Source: Nitratireductor aquimarinus (lineage in GTDB: Bacteria; Pseudomonadota; Alphaproteobacteria; Rhizobiales; Rhizobiaceae). From it: a DNA stretch of 64,000 nucleotides. The DNA lies in assembly GCF_017255295.1 (NCBI RefSeq), contig NZ_JAFKDE010000010.1, forward strand, positions 62,001-126,000. The letters run 5' to 3'. Shown here piece after piece: positions 34,403-43,887 of the stretch. Below the pieces are notes generated by a model that was not told where the DNA came from, searched no databases, and saw nothing but the letters and a program-made list of their open reading frames with translations. A program made the position numbers and the translations under genes. The first letter of the stretch is position 1. Every line of letters starts with the position of its first letter.

Positions 34403-34567
34403 GTGCACGACATCATTTTGGTTGCGCTTATTGTGATAACTTCAGCTGTAGCAACGATTACGGGAAATGATTACGTCCTCGGGATGAACGCGTCTCAGCT
34501 CGTGCTGTTTTTCTCTTCAATGCTGCTGGCAAAGGCAATTGTGAGCCTTGTTCGAAAGCGCAGATGA
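34403..34567 (+). CDS. Small two-helix membrane protein
   Basis: 54 residues from a GTG start with GGAG 8 bases upstream (34391-34394). An in-frame stop at 34382 closes the frame above, so this is the only start. Two hydrophobic segments are separated by a short polar turn (TGNDYVLGMNAS): IILVALIVITSAVAT and QLVLFFSSMLLAKAI. The tail is VRKRR, a positive-inside end. No family recognised. The surrounding 300 bases are AT-rich for this genome, which could mean a young or transferred gene. It stands between an exporter and a TetR regulator. Confidence 0.55.
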   Translation: MHDIILVALIVITSAVATITGNDYVLGMNASQLVLFFSSMLLAKAIVSLVRKRR

Positions 34568-34735
34568 CCACCTGCGCTTCAGCGCTGGGATTGCATGCAA
34601 TGCGCCTGTTTTCTGCGTCATGATCCGGCCCCGTGCGCCGACGAGATGCAAGGCGCCGGGCTGTCGAAACAGACTCATGCCTTGAGATATCGAGCGGACG
34701 TAATTATTTACGGCTTGGTACAAAAGGTATTCGAG

Positions 34736-35338
34736 ATGGCGGGACGCGGCAGGCCCAGAGCATTTGACAGGAACGAAGCACTGCATCAGGCGATGCGGGT
34801 GTTCTGGTCGTGCGGCTATGAGGGCGCTTCGATGAACGAGCTGTCGCAGGCCATGGGCATCAACAAGCCCAGCCTTTATGCGGCGTTCGGTTGCAAGGAA
34901 ACGCTGTTTCGTGAAGCGATCGAGCTGTATGGGCGCGAACAGAGCGCACCGGTGAGCGAGGCGCTGGAGAAAGGCGATACGGCGCGCGGATCGATCGAAC
35001 GGGCGCTGCGTGTGAATGCCCGCTGCTACACCGCCCCTGACAATCCCCGCGGCTGCATGGTGGTGACGGCGGCGCTGGCCGGCGCACCGGAAAACAGCCC
35101 CGTGTGCCGCTTTCTGACCGAAAACCGCCGTGAAAACGAGGCCTGTTTTCGCCGCCGTGTGGAGCGCGGGATCAGCGATGGCGACGTGCCCGAGAGCGCC
35201 GATCCGGCGCGGGTTGCGGCTTTCTATGTGACGGTCCTGCACGGGCTTTCGATCCAGGCGCGCGACGGGGCCTCATGCGCCGCGCTGGAGCGGGTGGTGG
35301 ACAGCGCCATTGCCGCCTGGGACGCCATTGCGCGTTAG
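34736..35338 (+). CDS. TetR/AcrR-family transcriptional regulator
   Basis: 200 residues. The N-terminal HTH is clear (GYEGASMNELSQAMGINKPSLYAAFGCKE, residues about 30-58), and the C-terminal domain is of the type with ARCYTAPDNPRGCMVV, common in AcrR-like repressors that respond to small molecules. Start at 34736 with AAAAGG upstream. The usual target is a neighbouring gene, but the nearest candidates (small membrane protein upstream, adenine deaminase downstream) are both on the same strand, so the target is unclear. Confidence 0.88.
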   Translation: MAGRGRPRAFDRNEALHQAMRVFWSCGYEGASMNELSQAMGINKPSLYAAFGCKETLFREAIELYGREQSAPVSEALEKGDTARGSIERALRVNARCYTAPDNPRGCMVVTAALAGAPENSPVCRFLTENRRENEACFRRRVERGISDGDVPESADPARVAAFYVTVLHGLSIQARDGASCAALERVVDSAIAAWDAIAR

Positions 35339-35483
35339 GGGCTCGGCGAGTGCGAGACCGTCCCCATGGGCATATGACGGTCCCGGTGACGCAATTCCCA
35401 TTCTTTCCGCTGACTGTTTGACGTGAGGGCTGGCGCGCGCGGCGCGGGTTTGCGAAAGTGCGCTCTCCATCAGGAGGATATCC

Positions 35484-37301
35484 ATGCCCGACACCAAGCC
35501 TGTGCCTTCCACCGATCTCAAACCCTGGCAGGCGGTCGCGCCGCAGCTGGTGGATGTGGCCATGGGGCGCCAGAAGGCGGATCTTGTGGTGCGCAATGGC
35601 CGCTGGGTGAATGTGCATTCGGGCGAGGTGATCCCCGCGACCGACATTGCCATTGTTGCAGGCCGCTTTGCCTATTGCGGGCCGGACGCGAGCCACGCCA
35701 TCGGTGAGAAGACCAAGGTGGTCGACGCGATGGGGCGCTATCTGGTGCCGGGCCTGTGCGACGCGCACATGCATGTGGAAAGCGGCATGGTGACTGTGAC
35801 TGAATTCTGCCGCGCCGTGATCCCGCATGGCACCACTTCCATGTTCATCGATCCCCATGAGATCGCCAATGTGCTGGGCCTTGATGGCGTGCGGCTGATG
35901 CATGACGAGGCGATGGCGCAGGCGATCAACGTGTTCGTGCAGATGCCCTCCTGCGTGCCTTCCGCGCCGGGTCTGGAGAATGCCGGGGCCGAACTTTCCG
36001 CCGAAGACGTGGCCGAGGCGATGGGCTGGCCGAACATTATCGGGCTTGGCGAGGTGATGAATTTTCCGGGCGTTGCGGCCAATGACGCCACCATGACGGG
36101 CGCGATTGCGGCCACCGTGGCGGCGGGCAAGACCGTGGGCGGACATTATGCCTCGCCCGATCTGGGACTGCCGTTCCATGGCTATGTGGCCGGCGGGCCG
36201 GAAGACGACCATGAGGGCACGCGCGCCGAGGACGCGATTGCGCGGGTGCGTCAGGGCATGAAGGCCATGCTGCGGCTGGGCTCTGCCTGGTATGACGTGG
36301 CAAGCCAGATCAAGGCGGTGACGGAGCAGGGGCTCGATCCGCGCAATTTCATTCTGTGCACCGATGACAGCCATTCGGGAACGCTGGTGAATGACGGCCA
36401 TATGGACCGCGTGGTGCGCCACGCCATCGCGCAGGGGCTGAAGCCGGTGACGGCGATCCAGATGGCGACGATCAACACGGCAGAGCATTTCCGGCTGGAG
36501 CGGGAGCTGGGTTCCATCGCGCCCGGACGGCGGGCGGATTTCCTGATCGTTTCGGATCTGGCGGAACTCGTGATCGATGACGTCTTCGCGCGGGGCGTGA
36601 GGCTGGCGCGGGGAGGGCGGCTGGAAGCGGACATTCCGGCCTATGATTATCCGGCAAAGGCCAAGAACACGGTGCGGCTTGGCAAAAGCCTTGCGGCGCA
36701 GGATTTCGACATTGCTGCGCCCGAGGGCGCAAACCATGTGCGGGCGCGGGTGATCGGCGTGATCGAGAACCAGGCGCCGACGCGGGCGCTGGAGGCAGAG
36801 CTTGGCGTCGAGGATGGCATCGTCGCCATGGACCGGCGCAATGATGTCTGTCAGATCGCGCTGGTTGAGCGGCATCGCGGCACGGGCAATGTGACGAACG
36901 GTTTCGTTTCGGGCTTCGGCTACATGCAGGACTGCGCCATGGCCTCGACGGTGGCGCATGATTCACACCACATGATCGTGGTCGGCACCAACAAGGATGA
37001 CATGGCCAAAGCGGCCAACCGTCTTGGCGAAGTGGGCGGCGGCGTCGTGCTGTTCTCGAAGGGGCGCGAGCTGGCGCTGGTGGAGATGCCGATTGCCGGG
37101 CTGATGTCGGATGAGCGGGCGGAAGTGGTGGCGCAGAAGGCGGCGAAGCTGACCGACGCCATGCGCGACATGGGCTGCACGTTGAACAACGCCTATATGC
37201 AGCACTCGCTTCTGGCGCTGGTGGTGATCCCGGAACTCAGGATCTCCGATACCGGCATCATCGACGTGACGAGCTTCCAGAAGGTCGATCTGTTCCTTTA
37301 A
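35484..37301 (+). CDS. ade: Adenine deaminase
   Basis: 605-residue metal-dependent amidohydrolase that converts adenine to hypoxanthine and ammonia (purine salvage or use as nitrogen source). Metal motif in LCDAHMHVESGMVT; GLGEVMNFPGV, GHYASPDLGL and CTDDSHSGTLVNDGH are the Ade-specific blocks. The C-terminal domain (AMASTVAHDSHHMIVVG) is present, so it is full length (E. coli Ade has 588). AGGAGG lies 8 bases before the start. Followed by palindromic repeat sequence. Confidence 0.95.
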   Translation: MPDTKPVPSTDLKPWQAVAPQLVDVAMGRQKADLVVRNGRWVNVHSGEVIPATDIAIVAGRFAYCGPDASHAIGEKTKVVDAMGRYLVPGLCDAHMHVESGMVTVTEFCRAVIPHGTTSMFIDPHEIANVLGLDGVRLMHDEAMAQAINVFVQMPSCVPSAPGLENAGAELSAEDVAEAMGWPNIIGLGEVMNFPGVAANDATMTGAIAATVAAGKTVGGHYASPDLGLPFHGYVAGGPEDDHEGTRAEDAIARVRQGMKAMLRLGSAWYDVASQIKAVTEQGLDPRNFILCTDDSHSGTLVNDGHMDRVVRHAIAQGLKPVTAIQMATINTAEHFRLERELGSIAPGRRADFLIVSDLAELVIDDVFARGVRLARGGRLEADIPAYDYPAKAKNTVRLGKSLAAQDFDIAAPEGANHVRARVIGVIENQAPTRALEAELGVEDGIVAMDRRNDVCQIALVERHRGTGNVTNGFVSGFGYMQDCAMASTVAHDSHHMIVVGTNKDDMAKAANRLGEVGGGVVLFSKGRELALVEMPIAGLMSDERAEVVAQKAAKLTDAMRDMGCTLNNAYMQHSLLALVVIPELRISDTGIIDVTSFQKVDLFL

Positions 37302-37400
37302 AGGGCGCGTCATTTCTCGATGAATGCCCTTCAAATGCTTCTCGTCTTGAGTCTGGAAGCGCGTCTAATCTCTTGATTTTACGCGCTTCCGTGTTCGTTC
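37302..37400. repeat. Palindromic repeat, divergent relative of copies 1 and 2
   Basis: Fills the gap between convergent ade and hydrolase genes. AAGGGC/GCCCTT arms (37302-37332), then a perfect 10-bp stem GGAAGCGCGT (37355-37364) and ACGCGCTTCC (37381-37390) around a 16-base loop with TCTAATCTCTTGATTTT. The layout and the TCTAAT...GATTTT block recall 3166-3183 of copy 1. Confidence 0.5.
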
Positions 37401-38597
37401 TTAACGCCGGGCCGGACCTGTGGCCAGATCGATGACCGTGAGCGGTGTGGTGATGACGATATCGGCGGCAGTGCCGACCGTCTGGCCGAGACCGCGCACC
37501 AGCGTTTCCAGTTTGCCGGCAACGGCGTCGTGATCTCTGGCGTTCAGATTGCCTTCGCTGGAAAGGCGCTCGCCCAGAAGGCGGACAAGGATCGGGTTTT
37601 CGGCAAATTTGGTGTGGTTGAGCCAGTCGCCTGAAGACACTTTGGTCACATCGACCACGACTACGCCGAGATTGGTCAGCTCCTTGGCGTCGCTGTAGTC
37701 GCCTAGCCGGGGCTGATTGCCGGCGATGAAACCGGACAGTGTAAGAGCGCGGTCGTTCTGCGATGTCAGGATGAGGAAGGTCTTTTTCGGCACGCCATAG
37801 CGACGCATCTGAGATTTGAAGACATCGATGTCGAGATCGGGAGAGGCGAGAACCACGTCGGCGAGACGTCCGCCCAGATCCCGGTCACCGGAAATGGCGA
37901 GCTGGCGCAGGGCTTCCATCGTGACCCAGCTACCCATGGAATGGGCAACGATATCGATGCGTTTTGCGCCGGCGCGAACCACCAGGCGGAGCGTTTCTTC
38001 CAGCGCATCGCGGGCGGTGGTGGCGCTGTTCTGATCGTAGACATAATCGAGCATGCGGCCTGCGGATGGCCAGGAAAACATGATCGGCGTGCCGCTGTAA
38101 TCGGCATCGTTGAAGATCTGGGCTGCGCGATAGACCGCGTCGTCGAAGCCGGTGTTGTAGCCGTGGATGAAGACGAGAGCGCGACCGTCATGGGTGGCGA
38201 TACTTTTCTTCAGGGCCGCCTCGAAATCGCTGGCATCCGGATAGAGGACCGCCTTTTGCGCCGTGAAATAACGCGCCGGATCGGCCACATCGGGATTGGG
38301 CGAAAGCTCCAGCTTGCCGGTTTCGTGCACCTTGGGGATGGACACGTCGACATGCGCGAAGGCTGCCTTGGGCGCGCCCTGGTGCGCAAGGCGGCGACCG
38401 GAGAAGAGTTCACCCGGTTCCTCGGCGGCAGCGCGGTTGGTGGCGATGAAAATCTCGTGCGTGGCTTCGATCTGATCGGTGCGTGCTGGCGCCATGGTCT
38501 GCGCGATCAGTCGGGAGGGCTTCTGGTTGGCGCAGCCCATGACCACCATCAGGATGAACAAAAACGCGAACGGGCGTTGAAGCTTTCGAAACGGCAT
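37401..38597 (-). CDS. Alpha/beta hydrolase lipoprotein (DUF900 family)
   Basis: 398 residues if the start at 38597 is right: it gives a clean lipoprotein signal (RPFAFLFILMVVMGCANQ). An ATG at 38648 adds 17 residues; neither has a good RBS. The esterase/lipase nucleophile is in DIVAHSMGSWVTME, preceded by the oxyanion block LVFIHGYNTGFDDAVYRA, characteristic of the DUF900 family of rhizobial and enterobacterial hydrolases. Natural substrate unknown. It ends on the repeat shared with ade. Confidence 0.85.
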   Translation of the reverse strand: MPFRKLQRPFAFLFILMVVMGCANQKPSRLIAQTMAPARTDQIEATHEIFIATNRAAAEEPGELFSGRRLAHQGAPKAAFAHVDVSIPKVHETGKLELSPNPDVADPARYFTAQKAVLYPDASDFEAALKKSIATHDGRALVFIHGYNTGFDDAVYRAAQIFNDADYSGTPIMFSWPSAGRMLDYVYDQNSATTARDALEETLRLVVRAGAKRIDIVAHSMGSWVTMEALRQLAISGDRDLGGRLADVVLASPDLDIDVFKSQMRRYGVPKKTFLILTSQNDRALTLSGFIAGNQPRLGDYSDAKELTNLGVVVVDVTKVSSGDWLNHTKFAENPILVRLLGERLSSEGNLNARDHDAVAGKLETLVRGLGQTVGTAADIVITTPLTVIDLATGPARR

Positions 38598-38678
38598 TGG
38601 ATACAGTCTTTGCTTGCCCTGAGGATCGGAAGGTTCGACGTCGCTCATCCTTAGCGGGAAAGCGACGTCTTGTGGAGG

Positions 38679-40136
38679 TCACTTTTCCCAGAAAACCGGT
38701 GCAAAGATGACGAGCACGGCGAGAATCTCGAGCCGTCCCATGAGCATTGCGAAAGCGACGACCCATTTGGCCAGATCCGGCAGGGGCGCAAAGCTTCCGG
38801 CGGGGCCGACCACCTGGCCGAGACCGGGGCCGACATTGGTGAGGCCGGTGAGGGCGGCGGAGATGGCGGTGACGAAATCGAGCCCGGTGGCCGCGAGAAT
38901 GAGAATGATGACGGCCCAGATGACGAAGAAGGCCGAAATATAGAGAACAACCGCGCGCTGCAGGTCGTCATCCACTGTGCGGTCGCCATAGCGCACGGTG
39001 ACGACGGTGTTTGGATAGACGAAGCGGCGCAGACCATTGGCCATCAGCTTGAACAGGATCAGGAAGCGATAGGCCTTGATGCCGCCTGTCGTGGAGCCGG
39101 AACAGCCGCCGAGAAACATGGCGACGAAGGCGGCCGCGACTGCGAACGCGCCCCACTGTGAATAATCCGAGCTGGCATAGCCGGTGGTCGTGATGATCGA
39201 CACGAAGTTGAACGCCGAATGGGTGAGTGCGGCGAAGAAAGTGTGGTCGTGGACGATGCGCAGATAGATGGCCACCGCCAGCACGAACACGACCACATAT
39301 CCGGCAAAGACACGGATCTGCGGATCACGAAGCGCATCGAGCCTGCCGCGCAGGGCAAACAGAATGAGGATGGAGAAGGGCAGCGCCGCCACGAACATGA
39401 AGAAGGTGCTGATCCACAGGATGGCTGGGTTGTCGGCATAGAAGCCCATGGAGGAGTCATGGGTGGAGAAGCCGGCAGTGGCGATGGTGGTGAGCGCGTG
39501 ATTGACGGCGTCGAAGGCGCGCATGCCGGCTGCCGCATAGGCGATGGTGCAGGCGAGCGTCAAAAGCGCATAGATGCTGACCAGGCCGAGCCCGAAAGTG
39601 GAGAACCGGTCGAAGGGGCGGTCTGCGATGTCCGAGGATTCGATGCGGAAATAGGAAACGCCACCGACATTCAGGAAGGGCAGGACGAACAGGCCGAGCG
39701 CGATCACGCCGAGGCCGCCGATCCACTGCAGGATGGAGCGCCACAGGAGAAGGCCCGGCGGCATGCCATCCAGGCCGACAATGACGGTTGCGCCGGTTGC
39801 GGTGACGCCCGAGACGGATTCGAAGAAGGCGTCGGTGACGCTGAATTCCACCGAAGAGGCGAGCAGGGGTACGGCGCCCACGATGCAGGCGGTCATCCAC
39901 AGAAGGTTGACGACCAGAAAGCCGAAACGGGAGGAAATGACGGGCGGGCGGCCCTGGGTGGCGAGCGAAACGCCGATGGCGAGCCCGCCGGTGAACAGCG
40001 CGGAGAAGGCGAAGACACGCCAGTCGTCATTGCCGTAATAAAGATCGACCGCCGCCGGTATGAGCATGGCAGCCGCGAGATAGATGGCAAAAACCGCCGC
40101 AATGTGGAGCGCGGCGCGGACGGCGAGATACTGCAA
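38679..40136 (-). CDS. trkH: TrkH-family potassium uptake protein
   Basis: 485-residue inner-membrane K+ channel/transporter subunit. Four selectivity-filter loops are visible: SVSGVTATGATVI, LTTIATAGFSTHD, SIITTTGYASSDY and LTGLTNVGPGLG. The start is TTG at 40136, with TGAGG 9 bases upstream; the longer open frame has no membrane character before it. The cytoplasmic partner TrkA is not in the window. Divergent from ilvA. Confidence 0.93.
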   Translation of the reverse strand: MQYLAVRAALHIAAVFAIYLAAAMLIPAAVDLYYGNDDWRVFAFSALFTGGLAIGVSLATQGRPPVISSRFGFLVVNLLWMTACIVGAVPLLASSVEFSVTDAFFESVSGVTATGATVIVGLDGMPPGLLLWRSILQWIGGLGVIALGLFVLPFLNVGGVSYFRIESSDIADRPFDRFSTFGLGLVSIYALLTLACTIAYAAAGMRAFDAVNHALTTIATAGFSTHDSSMGFYADNPAILWISTFFMFVAALPFSILILFALRGRLDALRDPQIRVFAGYVVVFVLAVAIYLRIVHDHTFFAALTHSAFNFVSIITTTGYASSDYSQWGAFAVAAAFVAMFLGGCSGSTTGGIKAYRFLILFKLMANGLRRFVYPNTVVTVRYGDRTVDDDLQRAVVLYISAFFVIWAVIILILAATGLDFVTAISAALTGLTNVGPGLGQVVGPAGSFAPLPDLAKWVVAFAMLMGRLEILAVLVIFAPVFWEK

Positions 40137-40269
40137 GTGGTGAACCTCAGGCTGCTCGGTATAAGCGTCTGTATCCGGGAAACGGTCCCCTCCCTGGCGC
40201 GAGAGTGGCGTCACGCGCCCTGATATGCAATAGCCCGTAGGACACACGGACTGGATAGGCAAGAGACGC

Positions 40270-41556
40270 ATGAGTGCAGGAACGAACGAGACCGACTTCG
40301 TTGAGGCTGTCGCGGAGGCTGAAGAGGCCCTGCGGTCACTGTTTGCTGCAACGCCGCTTCAGGAGAACGACTATCTGTCGAAGAAGACCGGGGCGCGGGT
40401 TTTCTTGAAGCGCGAGGATCTGACGCCGGTCCGTTCCTACAAGATCCGCGGTGCTTTCAACTTCTTCCGCAAGGCGATGGCCGAGGGCGGGCCGGAGCGC
40501 ACCTTCGTTTGCGCATCGGCAGGCAATCACGCGCAGGGCTTTGCCTATGTCTGCCGGCATTTTGGCTGCAAGGGCGTGGTCTTCATGCCGGTGACGACGC
40601 CGCAGCAGAAGATCGACAAGACCCGCATCTTCGGCGGCGAGTTCGTGGAAATCCGCCTGATCGGCGATTTCTTTGACGACTGCCTTCGCGCGGCGCTGGA
40701 TTTTGCCGAGGAGAGCGGCGGCGCGATGGTGCCGCCTTTCGATCATCCCGACATCATCGAGGGGCAGGCGACGGTTGGCCGCGAGATCGCCGAGCAGATC
40801 AAGGCGTTTGACGGCGTGCGGATGGATGACAGCCTCGTCATTCTGCCCGTGGGCGGTGGCGGACTTGCGTCCGGTGTGACGCGTTATCTGAGGACTGCGG
40901 GACAGGCGGGCGCTTTCGCCTTTGCGGAGCCCGAAGGGGCGGCCAGCCTGCAGCAGGCGCTGGTTCAGGACCGGCCGGTGCGGCTCGACCGGGTGGACAA
41001 TTTCGTCGATGGCGCGGCGGTGGCCGAGATCGGCGCAACCCCGTTCTCGCATCTGAAGACATTCGATGCGGAGGCCGTGCATCTGGTGCCGGAGAACCGG
41101 CTCTGCGCGACCATGATCGAGATGCTGAACATCGAGGGTGTGGTGCTGGAGCCGGCGGGCGCGCTGGCGATTGACACGCTGAAGGACTTCTCGCCGGAGG
41201 TTCTCAAAGGGCGCACGGTGATCGCCGTTGTGTCGGGTGGCAACTTCGATTTCGAGCGCCTTCCGGATGTGAAGGAGCGGGCGCTGCGTTACGAGGAACT
41301 GAAGAAGTATTTCATCTTCCGCTTTCCGCAGCGCCCGGGCGCGCTGCGTGACTTCCTCGACCTTCTGGGGCCGGAGGATGACATCACGCGCTTTGAGTAT
41401 CTGAAGAAGTCGGCGCGCAATTTCGGCTCTGTCCTGATCGGGATCGAGACCAAGAACCGGGATAATTTCGACGTTCTGACCGAACGTTTCGACGGGGCAG
41501 GCTGGGCCTATCAGGACATCACCAACAATGACACGATTGCCGGGCTGATCATCTGA
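40270..41556 (+). CDS. ilvA: Threonine ammonia-lyase (threonine deaminase)
   Basis: 428-residue PLP enzyme that converts threonine to 2-oxobutanoate, the first step of isoleucine synthesis. PLP lysine Lys58 in PVRSYKIRGAF, phosphate loop GGGGLASG, and ASAGNHAQG. One C-terminal ACT-like domain (YFIFRFPQRPGALRDFLDLL) rather than two, the shorter YgeF/Corynebacterium-type biosynthetic form. It ends 9 bases before the DUF1697 gene, so the two are probably cotranscribed. Confidence 0.93.
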   Translation: MSAGTNETDFVEAVAEAEEALRSLFAATPLQENDYLSKKTGARVFLKREDLTPVRSYKIRGAFNFFRKAMAEGGPERTFVCASAGNHAQGFAYVCRHFGCKGVVFMPVTTPQQKIDKTRIFGGEFVEIRLIGDFFDDCLRAALDFAEESGGAMVPPFDHPDIIEGQATVGREIAEQIKAFDGVRMDDSLVILPVGGGGLASGVTRYLRTAGQAGAFAFAEPEGAASLQQALVQDRPVRLDRVDNFVDGAAVAEIGATPFSHLKTFDAEAVHLVPENRLCATMIEMLNIEGVVLEPAGALAIDTLKDFSPEVLKGRTVIAVVSGGNFDFERLPDVKERALRYEELKKYFIFRFPQRPGALRDFLDLLGPEDDITRFEYLKKSARNFGSVLIGIETKNRDNFDVLTERFDGAGWAYQDITNNDTIAGLII

Positions 41557-41565
41557 GGACGCAAC

Positions 41566-42102
41566 ATGGCCGCAACCCGATACATCGTTCTCTTTCGCGG
41601 CGTTGGCGGCGCGACGCAGCTTCCCGTGAAGGAGCTGCGCGCGGTGCTGGGCGAGGGCGGCTTTCAGGATGTGGCGACCTACATCAATAGCGGCAATGCG
41701 GTTTTGACCGCCCCGTCCGGGGAAGAGGCGGTGCGGGCAAAGGTGGCCGATCTGGTGCGTGCGAAGATGGGATTCGACAAGGCGATCATGGTGCGCAGTC
41801 TAAACGACTGGGATGCGATGATTGCCGGAAATCCGTTTCCGCAGGCTGCTGACGAGCCGACCAGGGTGCATGTCTATGCATTGGAGCGGGAGCCGGCGGC
41901 AGCGGATGTGGCAACGCTTCAGGCGAAGATCACCGGCACGGAAGAGGTTCGCGTCAGCGGGCGCACGCTCTATCTCCACACGCCCGACGGCATGGGGCAG
42001 TCGCGCTTCGTGCCGAAAATGGAGCCGACGCTGAAACTGTCGATGACGGGGCGCAACTGGCGGAGTATGCTGGCGCTGGCGAAACTTGCCAGAGACGAGT
42101 GA
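41566..42102 (+). CDS. DUF1697 family protein
   Basis: 178 residues. Matches the DUF1697 pattern: opening YIVLFRGVGG, LGEGGFQDVATYINSGNAVL, NPFPQAADEPTRVHVY and the C-terminal RNWRSMLALAKL. The function is not known. Cotranscription with ilvA is likely from the 9-base gap. Confidence 0.88.
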   Translation: MAATRYIVLFRGVGGATQLPVKELRAVLGEGGFQDVATYINSGNAVLTAPSGEEAVRAKVADLVRAKMGFDKAIMVRSLNDWDAMIAGNPFPQAADEPTRVHVYALEREPAAADVATLQAKITGTEEVRVSGRTLYLHTPDGMGQSRFVPKMEPTLKLSMTGRNWRSMLALAKLARDE

Positions 42103-42382
42103 GATACTGCGGTGCACAAAATAGCGTTTGCACTTTTGCCGCCAATGCCCCATATGACGCGCAGACGCATGGGCTGGTTATGCTGGCTTTCTTCAAAGAC
42201 TGGTTGCGTCTGAAGCCTTTACCCAAGGGTGAGGCTCAAGCCGGCAAAGCCGGCGCGACAGCGCAGCCGTGTGGGTGAGACACCCCTCGTCACGTCGTTC
42301 ATTCAAACATTTATTCGGCAGGTTGCGCCCTGCCACGTATCATTGCGGCGTCATCGGACGCCGGCATAGGAAAGATTGCATA

Positions 42383-43753
42383 GTGACCAATGACAACAAT
42401 GCGAAACAGATCGGTTTCGCTGATCTTGGAATTTCCGGCAACCTGTTGAAGGCGGCCGAAGGGGTGGGGTTCGTAACGCCCAAGCCAATTCAGGAAAAGG
42501 CCATTCCGGCCATGCTCGAGAAACGCGACGTTTTGGGCATTGCCCAGACGGGCTCGGGCAAGACGGCAGCCTTTTCGCTGCCGATCCTCTCGCAGATCAT
42601 CGCGCTTGGCACCAAGCGCAAGCCGAAGACGGCGCGGGCGCTGATCCTGTGCCCGACGCGCGAACTGGCCGTTCAGATCGATGATGTGGTGCGTGAACTC
42701 TCCCGCCACGCCCATCTCTCCACGGCGCTGGTGCTGGGCGGTGTTTCGCGCAACAGCCAGGTTCGTCGTCTCGCACAGGGTGTCGACGTTCTGGTGGCGA
42801 CGCCGGGCCGTCTGACCGACATCGTGCGTTCGGGCGAGCTTTCGCTGTCGGAAACGCGCTGGCTGGTTCTGGACGAAGCCGACCGCATGCTGGATATGGG
42901 CTTCATCAACGATGTGCGCCGCATTGCGCGCGCCACGCATTCCGAACGGCAGACGGCGCTTTTCTCCGCCACCATGCCCAAGGAAGTGGAAAAGCTCTCC
43001 GAAAGCCTGCTCAACAATCCGCTGCGGGTGGAGATCGCCAAGGAATCCACCACGGCAGGCGAGATCACCCAGCGGCTGGTGATGGCGCGCACCAAGCAAA
43101 AGCGCAAAATCCTCTCCGACATGCTGGCCGACGAAGCCATGCGCTCGGTGATCATCTTCGCCCGCACCAAGCATGGCGCGGACCGCGTGACCCGCGATCT
43201 CGGCCGTGACGGCTTCGAGGCGGCGGTGATCCACGGCAACAAGTCGCAGAATGCGCGCCAGCGTGCGCTGAACGGTTTCCGTGACGGATCGGTGCGCATT
43301 CTCGTGGCGACCGACATTGCCGCGCGCGGCATCGACGTTCCGGGCATCAGCCATGTGGTGAATTTCGACCTTCCCGACCAGCCGGAAAGCTATGTGCACC
43401 GCATTGGCCGCACCGGCCGCAACGGCGCATCCGGCGAGGCGGTCACGCTGTGTGATCCGGCTGAGGCTGACAAGCTGAAGGCCGTGGAGAAGATCATCCG
43501 CATGCGCCTTCCGCTGGTGGCGGACCACACGTCGGAGCCCGACCCCGCACCGCGCCCCGCGCCTGCCAACAATGGCGGTGAGCGCCGCAATGCGCAGAAG
43601 CCTGCCAAGGCCGGCGACAACCGGAAGCCAAAGCCGCGTCACGGTGCGAAGCCGCAGGCGCAGCAGGGCGAGCAGCGTCAGTCCGAAGGCGACAAGCCGG
43701 TCCGTCGCCGTCGCCGCACCCGCGGCAAACGCCCCGGCGCGCACGCGGCATAA
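42383..43753 (+). CDS. DEAD-box RNA helicase, RhlE type
   Basis: 456-residue ATP-dependent RNA helicase. All core motifs appear in order: AQTGSGKTAAF, PTRELA, ATPGRL, DEAD (VLDEADRMLDMGF), SAT, ARGIDVP and HRIGRTGR. The last 90 residues are a basic, Pro/Arg/Lys-rich disordered tail (RRRRRTRGKRPG), typical of RhlE and used for RNA binding. GTG start at 42383 with GGAAAG upstream. The 280-base spacer ahead of it contains a GGCAGG/CCTGCC hairpin, perhaps part of a long leader as is common for cold-induced helicases. It ends on a terminator. Confidence 0.93.
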   Translation: MTNDNNAKQIGFADLGISGNLLKAAEGVGFVTPKPIQEKAIPAMLEKRDVLGIAQTGSGKTAAFSLPILSQIIALGTKRKPKTARALILCPTRELAVQIDDVVRELSRHAHLSTALVLGGVSRNSQVRRLAQGVDVLVATPGRLTDIVRSGELSLSETRWLVLDEADRMLDMGFINDVRRIARATHSERQTALFSATMPKEVEKLSESLLNNPLRVEIAKESTTAGEITQRLVMARTKQKRKILSDMLADEAMRSVIIFARTKHGADRVTRDLGRDGFEAAVIHGNKSQNARQRALNGFRDGSVRILVATDIAARGIDVPGISHVVNFDLPDQPESYVHRIGRTGRNGASGEAVTLCDPAEADKLKAVEKIIRMRLPLVADHTSEPDPAPRPAPANNGGERRNAQKPAKAGDNRKPKPRHGAKPQAQQGEQRQSEGDKPVRRRRRTRGKRPGAHAA

Positions 43754-43774
43754 GCCCGGCATTCGGGCTTCTTC
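43752..43774 (+). terminator. Intrinsic terminator of the helicase gene
   Basis: AAGCCCG (43752-43758) and CGGGCTT (43764-43770), loop GCATT, then CTTC. The stem begins inside the stop codon TAA. Confidence 0.7.
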
Positions 43775-43887
43775 AAAAGGGCTGATCGGCCGATAGGCCG
43801 GTCTGGCCCAATTGTCCCTCCGGCATCGTTCGGCTAGGCCAGAAACATCTGGCGGTTTAGCCAGACGGAGGAGGGAGCAGCGAAAGC

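Noticed and set aside
34194-34436. 80-codon plus-strand frame, or its shorter form from 34296
   Set aside because: No RBS, mixed composition, overlaps the better supported small membrane protein gene in another frame.
42180-42278. 32-codon frame (begins MLAFFKDWLRLKPLPK) ahead of the helicase gene
   Set aside because: Weak RBS and no recognisable family. It could be a leader peptide, but the evidence is too thin for a feature.
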